Below are positions 43,903 to 53,428 of a stretch of DNA of 64,000 bases, piece after piece. The stretch comes from Acidimicrobiales bacterium. GTDB lineage: Bacteria; Actinomycetota; Acidimicrobiia; Acidimicrobiales; Iamiaceae. A program made the translations under genes and the position numbers. Below the pieces are notes generated by a model that was given only the letters and a program-made list of their open reading frames with translations, was not told where the DNA came from and made no database searches. Within the stretch, counting starts at the first letter, position 1; every line of letters starts with the position of its first letter. The stretch is from the NCBI GenBank assembly GCA_030447445.1, contig JAUJOW010000002.1, positions 130,208-194,207 of the forward strand. The letters are read 5' to 3'.

Positions 43903-44933
43903 TGGGTCGCACGGTGCTCGTCACCGGGGGCAGCGGCTACTTCGGCACCACCCTCGTCGACCTCGCCCTCGATCGAGGCGACCGGGTGCGGGTGTTCGAC
44001 CTGAACCCCCCGGGGTCCCGTGACGGTGACGTCGCGCACGTCGCCGGCGACGTGCGCGACCGGGACGTGCTGCACGCGGCCTGCGACGGCGTGGACGTCG
44101 TCCTGCACAACGTGGCGCAGGTCCCCCTTGCCCGCGACCGCGACCTGTTCTGGTCGGTGAACGTGGTCGGCACGGCCAACCTCCTGCTGGCCGCCCGAGA
44201 CGCCGGCGTGGCCAAGGTGGTGCACACGTCGACGAGTGCCATCTTCGGCATCCCCGAGTCCAACCCGGTCACCGAGGACACCCCTCCCCGCCCACTCGAA
44301 GCGTACGGCCGGGCCAAGCTGCAGGCGGAGTGGTTGTGCCGTGAGGCCATCGAAACCGGGCTCGACGTGAGCATCGTGCGCCCGCGCACCATCCTCGGCC
44401 ACGGTCGCCTCGGCATCATGGCCATCCTGTTCGAGTTCGTGGCCGAGGGTGCCCCGGTGTTCGTGCTCGGCGACGGCAGCAACCGGTACCAGTTCGTCCA
44501 CGCCGACGACCTCGCCGACGCCTGCCTCCGGGCCGGCGACCGGGCCGGACCGGGTGTCTACAACGTCGGCGCCACCGACTTCGGCACCATGCGGGAGACC
44601 CTCCAAGCCCTCGTCGACCACGCTGGCACCGGCTCCAGGGTCCGGTCGCTGCCCAGCGCTCCCGCCGCCGCCGCCCTGGCCGCGCTCACCGGCGTCGGCC
44701 TCGCTCCGTTCGCCCCCTATCACTGGCTGCTCTACGGCGAGTCGTTGTGGTTCGACACCGCCCGGGCCCAGACCGAGCTGGGATGGCGACCCCAGCGGTC
44801 CAACGCCGAGATGGTGGTGGAGTCCTACGAGTGGTTCCTCGCCCACCGCCACCAACTCGCTGGCGCGGCAGGCTCCCACCACCAGTCGCCGGCCAAGCTG
44901 GGTCTGCTGCGCATCCTCAAACGACTCCCGTGA
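43902..44933 (+). CDS. NAD(P)-dependent epimerase/dehydratase (extended SDR) 2
   Basis: The ATG at 43902 (TGATG junction) gives 343 residues. The cofactor loop is VLVTGGSGYFGTTLVDLAL. The active site is HTSTSAIFG with YGRAKLQAEWLC. VRPRTILGHGRLGIM, DGSNRYQFVHADDLADACL and VYNVGATDFGTM are typical of nucleotide-sugar epimerases. It is only distantly like the preceding SDR, so the pair is not a recent tandem duplication. The GTG of the following GT-C gene overlaps its stop by four bases. The substrate is unknown. Confidence 0.9.
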   Translation: MGRTVLVTGGSGYFGTTLVDLALDRGDRVRVFDLNPPGSRDGDVAHVAGDVRDRDVLHAACDGVDVVLHNVAQVPLARDRDLFWSVNVVGTANLLLAARDAGVAKVVHTSTSAIFGIPESNPVTEDTPPRPLEAYGRAKLQAEWLCREAIETGLDVSIVRPRTILGHGRLGIMAILFEFVAEGAPVFVLGDGSNRYQFVHADDLADACLRAGDRAGPGVYNVGATDFGTMRETLQALVDHAGTGSRVRSLPSAPAAAALAALTGVGLAPFAPYHWLLYGESLWFDTARAQTELGWRPQRSNAEMVVESYEWFLAHRHQLAGAAGSHHQSPAKLGLLRILKRLP

Positions 44934-46264
44934 GGACGCGGACCCCCTCGCCCGCACAGGCCCCGTCCGGGTCGGTGGCGGCCTCAACCGCGACACGACG
45001 GTCGACCAAGCCCTTCGACGGCAAGGACGTCCGAATCGTCGCCATCTGCTTCCTGGTGGCGCTGGCGCTGAGGCTGGCGTTCGTCATGATCGTCGAGCGT
45101 CCCTCGTTCAGCTTCACCGACGCGTTCTTCTACCACTTCTACGGCGAGTCGTTGGCCGAGGGGCGTGGCTATGTCCGCGTGGACGGCTCCCCCACGGCGC
45201 AGTGGCCACCGGGCTTCTCGTTCCTGCTGTCGCTCGTGTACCGGCTGTTCAGCGCCGACCCGCTCAATGGGGAGATCCTGAACGCCGTGCTCGGGGCCCT
45301 GACCGTGGCCCTGCTCTACGTCGTGGCCCGCCGGGCCTTCGGGCGGGCCGAGGCGGTCGTTGCGGCGGTGTGGATGGCCGTGTTGCCCGGCCCCATCCTC
45401 TGGGCCGACGTCTTGTTCACCGAGACCTTCTACACCTTCATGCTGGTCGCCTTCTTCGCGATGTTGGCCGTTCTGCCGACCCGGTGGTGGGCGGTGTTCC
45501 TGCTCGGCGTGGTGGTGGGCATGTCCGCGCTCGTCCGCGGTGAGGGGCTCTTCCTCGCCCTCCCCGCGTTGGCGCTGTGGTGGCGGCAGACCAACCTCCG
45601 CACCCTGGGTGCCCGGGCCGCTGTCCTCGGTGCGGCCAGGGTGCTGGCCATCACGCCCTGGACCATCCGCAACGCGGTACAGCTCGACACCTTCGCCCCC
45701 GTCTCCTCGAACGTGGGCGCCACGTTGTGGGCCGGTCACAACCCCGCCGCCTACGGCGGGCCGACCTACTACCAGGACTACGAGCGCTTCGGTGACGACA
45801 TCGTGAAGCGGGAGGTCGAGTCGGCCAAGTACCTGCGGGGCGAAGCCCTCGACTACATGGTCAGCCACCCCGTCCGTGAGCTCCAGCTCATCCCGCTCAA
45901 GCTGATCTACCTGAACCGGGGCGACGCCCAGGTGCTCGAGCTGGTCAACAGCGCCGCCCCCGGCGACCGCAAGCCGCTGAAGCGCACCGACGAGATCCGC
46001 CTCGAGGTCCTGGCCGACATCGGCTACTACGGCCTGCTCACGCTCACGGTCATCTCGGTGGCGCTGCTACGCCGTGACCTCTGGCGCCGACCCATCACGC
46101 GGGCGGCGCTGGTGGCCATGATCACGTCGCTCGTGCTGTACGGGTTCTTGTACTTCGGGAGCTACCGGTACCGCTTCCCGCTCGAACCGCTGATGATCCT
46201 CGTGGCTGCCCCGCTGGTCACCAGCGTGTGGCGGACACGGTCGACGCTGCCGCTCGCCGCCTGA
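44930..46264 (+). CDS. GT39-like membrane glycosyltransferase
   Basis: The GTG in the GTGA overlap gives 444 residues; the longer ORF overlaps the epimerase. A 35-residue Ser/Thr/Pro cytosolic part precedes about nine helices. The first outer loop SFSFTDAFFYHFYGESLAEG carries the catalytic-type Asp. TAQWPPGFSFLLSLVYRLF is the PMT_2-like signature, and ILWADVLFTETFYTFML parallels the 28.2- and 62.1-kb proteins. The loop SSNVGATLWAGHNPAAYGG matches NTGDNLCIGHHPG of the 28.2-kb protein, so they share a subfamily. Operon placement after two sugar-modifying enzymes suggests it transfers their product. Confidence 0.85.
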   Translation: MRTRTPSPAQAPSGSVAASTATRRSTKPFDGKDVRIVAICFLVALALRLAFVMIVERPSFSFTDAFFYHFYGESLAEGRGYVRVDGSPTAQWPPGFSFLLSLVYRLFSADPLNGEILNAVLGALTVALLYVVARRAFGRAEAVVAAVWMAVLPGPILWADVLFTETFYTFMLVAFFAMLAVLPTRWWAVFLLGVVVGMSALVRGEGLFLALPALALWWRQTNLRTLGARAAVLGAARVLAITPWTIRNAVQLDTFAPVSSNVGATLWAGHNPAAYGGPTYYQDYERFGDDIVKREVESAKYLRGEALDYMVSHPVRELQLIPLKLIYLNRGDAQVLELVNSAAPGDRKPLKRTDEIRLEVLADIGYYGLLTLTVISVALLRRDLWRRPITRAALVAMITSLVLYGFLYFGSYRYRFPLEPLMILVAAPLVTSVWRTRSTLPLAA

Positions 46265-46269
46265 CGGTG

Positions 46270-48252
46270 ATGCAACCGAGCGGCGACGCCCGACTCGCCT
46301 CCCGCTTCCTCCCGGTGGCCGTGGCCGCCGCCCTGGCGCCGATCGTGGTCGCCACGGCGCGAGCCGTCGACCGAGGCTGGCTCCCAGTGGGCGACAACGC
46401 CTTCTTCGCCATCCGCGCCGCTGACGTCCTCACCTCGCATCCGCCGCTGCTCGGGACGTGGACGTCCAACTCGCTCGCCACCGGGATCGACGCCAACAAC
46501 CCCGGACCGCTGTTCTTCGACCTCCTGTCCCTGCCTGTCGGCGTTCTCCCGGGCGGCGCCGGGCTTGCCGTCGGAGTGGCCATCCTCAACGCGCTGACGG
46601 TCATCGGCATCGCGCTGCTCGCTCACCGTCGCGGCGGCCCCCTGCTCGGCATCCTTGCCACCGCCGTGTCGGCCGGGCTGTGCTGGGCCATGGGCAGCGA
46701 GCTGCTCTTCGACCCCTGGCAGCCCCACGCCATGCTCCTCCCGTTCCTCTGCTTCCTCCTGTTGATCTGGTCCCTCACCTGCGGTGACCTGGTGCTCCTC
46801 CCGGTGGCCGCCGGCGTCGGCAGCCTCCTCCTCCAGACCCATCTCAGCTACGCCGTGCTGGTGCCGGTGCTCGCCGTCTGGGGAGTCCTCGGCCTGGTTC
46901 TCGACCTGCGCCGTCGCCGCCGGGAGCACCCCCAGGCCTGGCCGTCCCTGTCGCGGCGGTTCGCCGTCTGGGGGGCGGCGGGCGCCGGGGTGGGGCTGGT
47001 CGGCTGGGTTCAACCGCTGATCGAGCAGTTCACGGCCGCCGGCGACGGGAACTTGACTCGCCTGGCCGACACCCTCGGCGAATCGGCGAGCGGAACCGTC
47101 GGTTACAGCCGGGCAGCGCAGCTGCTCGCCAGCGTCACCACCCTGCCACCGTGGTGGCTTCGACCGTCGTTCGGGGAGGCATGGCTCCCGTCGCCCGACG
47201 CCATCGTGGTCGAGCCCGACAGCGCATCACTGCCCTCGGTGCCCCTGGCCGCCGGTGCCCTCGCCGCCCTCGCCGCCCTCATCGCATGGTGCCTGTGGGA
47301 CGCCCACCGCCGGGACGACCGGGTGGCGTCGAGCGCGGTCATCACCGCCGCCGTGGCCCTCGTCGCCGGGATGGTGACCGCCGGGCAGGCCCCCATCGGG
47401 TTGTTCGGGCTCGCCCCCCACCAGTTCCGGTGGCTGTGGCCCTTGGCCGCGTTCACCGCCTTCGCCATTGCCGCCGCCCTCGCCCGCCGGGTGGCTCCAT
47501 CGCCGGTCCCTCGACGAGCGTTGGTCGGGGGCTTCTCCGTCGCCGCCGTCGTCCTGTCCCTCCTCAACCTGCCGACCTACAACCAAGGCGTCGGCCCGAG
47601 CGCCGACGACTACGCCATCCCGGTGATCCGCGACCTCGGCCGCCAGATGGGCACGCTCGAGGGCCGGGGCACGTTGCTGGTGGACCTGGAAGGCGAGGAG
47701 TTCGCCAGCCCGTACAGCACGCCGATCATGGCCGAGCTCCAGCGCCGGGACATCCCCTTCGTCGTCAAGGACCCGACCACCATTCGCCAGCTCGGCCCGA
47801 CCCGGCGCTTCACGGGCAGCAACGCCGACGCCACGCTGACCTACCGGGTGGGCAACGGTACGCGCAAGCCACCGCCGGGCAGCCGGCGGGTCGCCCTCCA
47901 CGAGGCGCTGTCGGCCTCCGAACGTGAGGAGCTGGACGAGCTACGGGCCCGCATCGCCGTCTACCTCGCCGAACGCGACGGCCTCGAGCTGAACCGGCGC
48001 GGCAGGGCAGTGGCTCGGGCCGGCAAGCTGCCCCAGAGCCGGGCCAAGGCATCTGGCCAGCCGGTGTCGCCGGAGGCGCTCCTCGCCTCCCGAGAGGTGC
48101 TGTACACGGTCCAGGAGGACCTCCTCGTGCTCGACGAGGTCTGGGCCCCCCGGTTCGAGCGCTACGCCCGCCTCCAGGACCGGTTCGACGAGCAGACGGT
48201 GGCGCTGTTCCTCGGGCCGGTGGACGGCGCCTCCGCTGGCGGGCCTCCCTGA
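46270..48252 (+). CDS. multi-pass membrane protein, GT-C-like (paralogue of 39047 gene)
   Basis: The ATG at 46270, five bases after the previous stop, gives 660 residues; GTG 46267 is equally possible. About eleven helices follow. The first outer loop is GDNAFFAIRAADVLTSHPPL, then GTWTSNSLATG and NNPGPLFFDLLSLPVG. A later outer C-terminal domain of about 220 residues contains TLLVDLEGEEFASPY and RTVALF-type strands near the end. It shares LLLQTHLSYAVLVPVLAVWG with the 39-kb protein, and its N-terminal 70 residues match an orphan fragment at 61.7 kb. It is probably the last gene of the GMC operon. Confidence 0.78.
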   Translation: MQPSGDARLASRFLPVAVAAALAPIVVATARAVDRGWLPVGDNAFFAIRAADVLTSHPPLLGTWTSNSLATGIDANNPGPLFFDLLSLPVGVLPGGAGLAVGVAILNALTVIGIALLAHRRGGPLLGILATAVSAGLCWAMGSELLFDPWQPHAMLLPFLCFLLLIWSLTCGDLVLLPVAAGVGSLLLQTHLSYAVLVPVLAVWGVLGLVLDLRRRRREHPQAWPSLSRRFAVWGAAGAGVGLVGWVQPLIEQFTAAGDGNLTRLADTLGESASGTVGYSRAAQLLASVTTLPPWWLRPSFGEAWLPSPDAIVVEPDSASLPSVPLAAGALAALAALIAWCLWDAHRRDDRVASSAVITAAVALVAGMVTAGQAPIGLFGLAPHQFRWLWPLAAFTAFAIAAALARRVAPSPVPRRALVGGFSVAAVVLSLLNLPTYNQGVGPSADDYAIPVIRDLGRQMGTLEGRGTLLVDLEGEEFASPYSTPIMAELQRRDIPFVVKDPTTIRQLGPTRRFTGSNADATLTYRVGNGTRKPPPGSRRVALHEALSASEREELDELRARIAVYLAERDGLELNRRGRAVARAGKLPQSRAKASGQPVSPEALLASREVLYTVQEDLLVLDEVWAPRFERYARLQDRFDEQTVALFLGPVDGASAGGPP

Positions 48253-48347
48253 TCGACGCAGGGCGGTCGCTATGCTGCCGCTGGCCCCTCGCTTGACGTG
48301 GGCGGCTGAGCGGCGCACCTCCTCGAGCGAAGCGGATCTCTTCGTGC

Positions 48348-50687
48348 ATGGCCCAGACGACGGACGAGCTGACGACGGACGCCACAGGAGCGGCGGCCAT
48401 CGCGTCGAGGCCATCTGAGAACGACGCCCCTCCGTCGCCTCCGGAGCCGGGCAAACGACGGAGCCACAACCTCGAGATCCCGCTGATCAGCTTCGCCGCC
48501 CTGCTGCTCGAGATCAGCTGGACTCGGGTCTCGTTCAAGCTCTTCTACTACTGCACCTATCTCGTCATCGGCCTGGCCCTGCTCGGGATCGGCTGCGGGG
48601 CGGGTGCTCGTGGCCTTGTCGGGCCGCCTGCGGCGGGCCACCACCGACTCGATCCTCGTCTGGGGTTCGCTCTGGGGCGGGCTCAGCCTCGGGCGCGGCT
48701 ACCTGCTGATCGCCCGCATCGACATCGCCTCGCTCGAGATCTGGACTACGGCACGTCCCGCTCCATCACCAGCCTCGCCCTGCTGCTGGCGATCTGCCTG
48801 ATCCTGTTCGCCTCCTTCGTGGCCGTGGGCGTCATGATCGCCACCCTCTTCTCCCGTGAGGGCGACCGCATCGGCCGCCTCTACTTCGCCGACCTCCTCG
48901 GGGCTGGCCTGGCCTGCGCCGTGGTCGTGTCCCTGCTCTCGTTCATCGGCCCGGTGGCCACGATCATGCTCGCCGGCGTCATGCTCTCCCTCACCGGCGT
49001 GGGCGTCGCCCTGCGGGGAGGACGGCGAGCCCGCGCTCGGGCGGTGCCCGCCGGCCTCGTCCTCGCCGTCCTCCTGGGCGTCGCCGTCGTAGCCCCCGAC
49101 GCCGTCCTCCCCCCGCCAACGAGCAGACTCGGTCAAGGAGGAGTTGACCGACGAGAACTCGATCTACTCGTCGTGGAGCCCCATCTTCCGGGTCGACGTT
49201 CGCGACCGAGGCGCCTCCCGCGTCCTCTTCCACGACGGCCTGCACGGGTCGAGCATCTACCAGTTCGACGATGACGTCTCGAGCCTGAGCCGCTTCGATA
49301 CCGACCCTCGATCGCTGCCCTTCGCCGTGGTCGGCGCGAACCCGGAGAACGTGATGATCATCGGTGCGGCGGGGGGACACGAGACCTCTCGTCGCTCTAC
49401 TACGACGCCGGCCACATCGATGCCATCTCGCTCAACCCCGTCACCCACGACCTGGTCGTGTATCGAATGGCCGACTACGCCGGTCGCATCGCCGACCGCC
49501 CCGAGGTGAACTACGTCCACGGCGACGGCCGGTCCTTCCTGGCCCGCAGCAACGACAGCCACGACATCGTCTGGTACCCGCCCCGACAGCTACTCAGCGC
49601 GAACGCGACCACGGCAGGGGCCTTCGTCCTGTCCGAGAGCTACCTCTACACCAGCGAGACGATCAAGGAGAGCCTCGAGCACCTGGGGCCCGACGGCATC
49701 GTGGCCGCGCAGTTCGGCGAGGTGAACTTCGAGGCCAAGCCGAACCGCACCACCCGCTACGTGAGCACGGTTCGGGATGCGCTGGCCGACGTCGGCGTCG
49801 ACGACCCTTCGCGCCACCTGCTCGTGGCCACGTCCTCCACCGACGTCGGCGCGTCGGTGGTGTCCACCATCCTGGTCAAGCGCTCACCGTTCACCGACGA
49901 CGGACCCTTCTTCTGGCACTTCAGCGAGCTGAAGGATGTCATCGGCAACTTCGGTGACCCCATCGACCGCTTCGATCACGAGGATGCCACCGGCGAGCGG
50001 GTGCTGCTCCTCCTGCTCGGCGTGGCCACTCTCTTTGCCGCCGTCTTCCTCCTGTTGCCCTTCCTCACCATCCGCAAGACGTGGGCGGCGCTTCCCCGCA
50101 AGCCCCGCTCGGCGCTGTACTTCGCGTCGCTCGGCCTGGGCTTCATGTTCTTCGAGATCACGCTGATCCAGCGACTCACGTTGTTCCTCGGGTACCCGAC
50201 CTACTCGTTGACCGTGACGTTGGCCTCGCTGCTCGTCTTCACCGGCGTGGGCGCCCTCCTCTCCGAGCGCTGGAATGCCCACCCCCGACGGGTCGTGCCG
50301 GTGATGCTCGGCGTCGTCGCCGCCCTCACCGCCTTCTACCTGTTCGGCCTGCCCGTCCTCACCGACGCCCTGCTGGTATGGCCGCTCATCCCCCGGGTGC
50401 TGGTGGCCTTCCTCGTGCTGGCGCCGCTCGGCATCTGCCTGGGCACGTTCATGCCCCTCGGCCTGGGGGCGGTGGCCAGGCTGACCGAGCACTCCCGGGA
50501 GTACGTGGCCTGGGGGTGGGCCGTGAACGGCTTCGCCTCGGTGATCGGAGCTGTTCTGACCACCATCCTGGCCATGACCTTCGGCTTCGCGGTGGTGCTG
50601 GTCTTCGCCCTCGCCGTCTACTGCGTCGCCCTGCTCGTGCTGCCGGGACTCCTGCGAGCGGCGCCGATGGCGGCCACCGACTCGTAG
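48348..50687 (+). pseudogene. spermidine-synthase-like membrane protein, about four frameshifts
   Basis: The ATG at 48348 (MAQTTDELTTDATG) begins a protein of about 779 residues spread over several frames. NLEIPLISFAALLLEISW comes first. A break near 48600 gives VWGSLWGGLSLGRGYLL, and one near 48741 gives SLALLLAICLILFASF. Another near 49120 gives DENSIYSSWSPIFRVDVR, and one near 49385 leads to YRMADYAGRIADRPEV and the long last ORF from 49458. The Rossmann centre reads VMIIGAAGGHE and the Asp motif is VWYPPRQ, so no aminopropyltransferase site. AGAFVLSESYLYTSE and GYPTYSLTVTLASLLVFTG match the 33.5-kb relative. It is downstream of the GMC operon. Confidence 0.75.
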
Positions 50688-50826
50688 AGGTTGCGCGGAT
50701 AGGTCACGTCGTGTCCCCGAAAGCGGCGCGGCTTCGCCGCAAACACCCACCGCGCTTGATGGAGACCTCGCCTATCGGCTCGACCTCTTGGCACTCGAAG
50801 GAGGGCGTCCCTCGGCTCGTGTGCGG

Positions 50827-52809
50827 TCAGGCGCTGGCCGGCACCGGCGAGCCGGTGAGGTGGCGGCGGCCGAGCACGAACGCCAACCCGTACAGGACGG
50901 CCACGAGCACCAGCAACATCCGGTAGCCGACGACAAGCGCGCCGTACTCGAGGAGCCCACCGACCATCGCGCCGAGCAGGTTGGCGCCGAAGGCCGACGC
51001 CGAGGAGCCGACGTCCTTGAACCGCTGCGTGAACACCAGGTTGGCCAGGAAGATCGGCGTGAAGGCGAGGACCACGGCGGCGACGAAGCGGAGCCCGATG
51101 GGAAGGGAGAGCAGGCGCTCGGAGGGCACGGCGAAGGACACGACCAGTGCGGCCAGCAGCACGAGGTAGAGGCGGGCCGGGCGCTTGAAGGACAGCCGGC
51201 GCGAGACCTCGACTGCCGCGAGGACGCTCAGGAGGACACCGGCGAACACGAGCGCGTTCACCACCCAGGTGGTGCCGAAGAGCAGGGCGAACTGCACGAC
51301 GTTCTTCGTCTCCAACAGCAAGAAGGCCGCCCCCATGAAGAAGAGGTCGGCGTAGGAGGCCATCTGGCCCAACGGCCCCGACGCCGCCCGCACGGCGACG
51401 ATCGAGACGAGCAGGATCAGGGCGATGGTGACGAGATAGAAGACCGGGAGGGTCCGCTCCCGGAGGTAGGGGAAGGGGTGGTCGTCGGTGGCCGGTTCGG
51501 GCGCCGATTCAACCGACGCCGGCGAGGCCGTCGCGCACCGCACCGAGCCGGGATCCTCGCTGGCGAAGAGGAACGACAGGCGGCCGAGACCCTCGGAGGC
51601 GTCAACGCACGGTGGACGGTCGTAGACCTCCTCGAGGGTCCCGGCCAGCCGGTCGATGAGCCACTGCTCGACGTAGTAGTTGTACATGGCGAAGACGCCG
51701 TCGGGACCTAGGTGGTCGCGGGCGGACTCCATCGCCTCCTGGGTGAACAGGTAACTCTCCAGGCGGAGCGAGGACTGCCCGGAGACGAGGGTTATGGAGT
51801 CGGGCAGGGCGAAGAGGATCAGGTCGTAGCGCTCGTCGGAGCGTTCGAGGAAGGCTCGACCGTCGTCGATGTGGACGTCGACGCGAGGATCGGCGTAGGG
51901 CTTGTCGGGGTGGAGCTCGGTACCGAGCTCGTGGAGGCGAGGATCGATCTCCACGGCGTCGACGTGGCCGGCGCCCTGCTCGAGCGCGGTGGCGACGTCG
52001 TTGCCGGTGCCCGCCCCCACGATCAACACGTTGTCGAGGCTGGCCGGCCGGGCCGACTGGTACACCCGCGAATAGAGCGAGTTCTCGTCGGTCTCGAAGA
52101 TGGCCTGGTGGGGCACCCCGTTGACCCGCACGAACGGGGCCGGCTCTTCGTCCACGGTGACCTTGTAGTACGGGGACCAGCTCGCCCCGGCGGCGAAGGT
52201 CTCGAGCCCGAGCATGACGAGGAGGGCGGCCAGGGCACCGACCTGCAGCACGGTGATGCGGGGGCGGTGGGCGACGAGGAGCACGAGCCCGGCGACGATG
52301 CCCCATGCCAGCGGTGGGGCCCGCAGGAACGACAGCGCCGTGAACCCGACGATCCCGGCGATGCTGCCCACGATGTCGAGCCGGTAGGCCTCGAGCGGCT
52401 CGAACTGGACGAAGGCGCGGGCGACGCCCTCGGCGATGAAGGCCAGCGTCGCTGCCACCACCACGAAGATCACGGCCAGGACCAGCTCGCGGGGCGGGCC
52501 GCTCGTCTCGAGCGTGCCGAAGAAGATCAGGTCGCTGCCGGCCCCTTCGATCTCGACCGGGAAGAAGCGTACGAAGGCCACGAGGACGGCCAACGCCGGG
52601 AGCGAGTACGGGAACAGGTCCCGCTCCCGGTGGGCCCGGAGGAAGCCGATGCCGATGCCCAGGAAGCTCCCGAGCAGGACGAAGTTCGAGAAGTACGAGA
52701 GGTGCAGGACGTTGGAGCCGGTCCAGCGGATCAACGCCAGCTCGACGAACAGCATCACGAAGCTCAACAGGACGAGGCGGACACCGGGACGCAACCCGGT
52801 TCGCGGCAT
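50827..52809 (-). CDS. spermidine-synthase-like membrane protein (intact)
   Basis: The ATG at 52809 (MPRTGLRPGVRLVLLSF) gives 660 residues and leaves 82 bases to the divergent GT gene; a GTG at 52863 would add 18 residues. The order is about seven helices, then a Rossmann domain, then about six more helices. The SAM-like site is VLIVGAGTGNDVATALE, with VDAVEIDPRLHELG as the acidic loop. The canonical DSTDP is replaced by LFALPDS, so it should not be an aminopropyltransferase. VDVHIDDGRAFLERSDERYD is conserved in this group. The function is unknown; its divergent partner is a GT-C-like protein. A decayed second copy lies at 53.3-55.6 kb. Confidence 0.82.
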   Translation of the reverse strand: MPRTGLRPGVRLVLLSFVMLFVELALIRWTGSNVLHLSYFSNFVLLGSFLGIGIGFLRAHRERDLFPYSLPALAVLVAFVRFFPVEIEGAGSDLIFFGTLETSGPPRELVLAVIFVVVAATLAFIAEGVARAFVQFEPLEAYRLDIVGSIAGIVGFTALSFLRAPPLAWGIVAGLVLLVAHRPRITVLQVGALAALLVMLGLETFAAGASWSPYYKVTVDEEPAPFVRVNGVPHQAIFETDENSLYSRVYQSARPASLDNVLIVGAGTGNDVATALEQGAGHVDAVEIDPRLHELGTELHPDKPYADPRVDVHIDDGRAFLERSDERYDLILFALPDSITLVSGQSSLRLESYLFTQEAMESARDHLGPDGVFAMYNYYVEQWLIDRLAGTLEEVYDRPPCVDASEGLGRLSFLFASEDPGSVRCATASPASVESAPEPATDDHPFPYLRERTLPVFYLVTIALILLVSIVAVRAASGPLGQMASYADLFFMGAAFLLLETKNVVQFALLFGTTWVVNALVFAGVLLSVLAAVEVSRRLSFKRPARLYLVLLAALVVSFAVPSERLLSLPIGLRFVAAVVLAFTPIFLANLVFTQRFKDVGSSASAFGANLLGAMVGGLLEYGALVVGYRMLLVLVAVLYGLAFVLGRRHLTGSPVPASA

Positions 52810-53307
52810 GGTGTCGGTGATGGCCAGCGCTCTCGTCTCCTGCTCGCCCCTGGAGCCGGTCACAGGGTACGCGCACCGTAGCCTTCAGCCGGTGACTGCC
52901 GTCTCAGCGCGCTCCGCAGCAGTCCTGAGCGGGCCTCCGGCGACGGAACCTCGAACGAGCTTCAGGGCGGACCGGCGGCGGTTCTTGGCAGGCTGTCTGG
53001 CCGGAGCGCTGCTCGCTGCCGTCCCGTTCGTCTGGATGCTGAACGTCGGCCGGCTCGACCTCACGCAGCGTCACCCTCTCGGAGGGTTCTACGACGCCCA
53101 GGCCCAAAGCCTGCTCGATCTGCGCTGGGACGTGCCCGAGGGGGCGTTGGGGACCGAGGCCTTCATGGTCGACGGCAAGTCCTACCAGTACCAGGGCCCG
53201 GTCCCCGCCCTCCTCCGTCTACCGGTCGTCGCCCTCACCGACCGCTACGACGGTCGCCTCACCCAGCTCTCCATGCTGGGGGCCTTCGCCGCCACCATGT
53301 TCTTCGC
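52788..53307. repeat. left copy of a 520-base duplicated segment
   Basis: This segment covers the first codons of the spermidine-synthase-like gene, the divergent intergenic region and the first 139 codons of a GT-C-like gene. It matches 55559-56078 at a constant offset of 2771 bases with no net indel. By eye most bases agree, for example GTGTCGGTGATGGCCAGCGC in both. Confidence 0.85.
52892..53307 (+). pseudogene. truncated GT-C-like gene (first 139 codons)
   Basis: The GTG at 52892 reads MTAVSARSAAVLSGPP, followed by one helix (CLAGALLAAVPFVWMLNVGR) and QRHPLGGFYDAQAQSLLDLR. It is nearly the same as the start of the full-length gene at 55663. After TMFFA the homology stops abruptly and the next bases match the 3' end of the spermidine-synthase-like gene. 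The open frame then runs on to 53479 as junk. The product could at most be a one-helix peptide. Confidence 0.85.
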
Positions 53308-53372
53308 AACATCCGGGAGCCGACGACGAGCGCGCCGTACCCGAGGAGCACACCGGACCATCGCGCCAAGCA
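53307..53372 (-). pseudogene. remnant of a second spermidine-synthase-like gene, 3' end
   Basis: CAACATCCGGGAGCCGACGA and the following about 45 bases match 50914-50978, inside the last codons of the intact gene. One extra G breaks the frame. It marks where a second copy once ended. Confidence 0.75.
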
Positions 53373-53428
53373 GGTGGAATGGTGGTCCCGGTCTTGCGGG
53401 AGCTGAGGTGGTGGCAGCGGTCAAGAGT

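Noticed and set aside
50827-52809. True spermidine synthase
   Set aside because: The DSTDP catalytic motif is absent and the domain is embedded between membrane helices.
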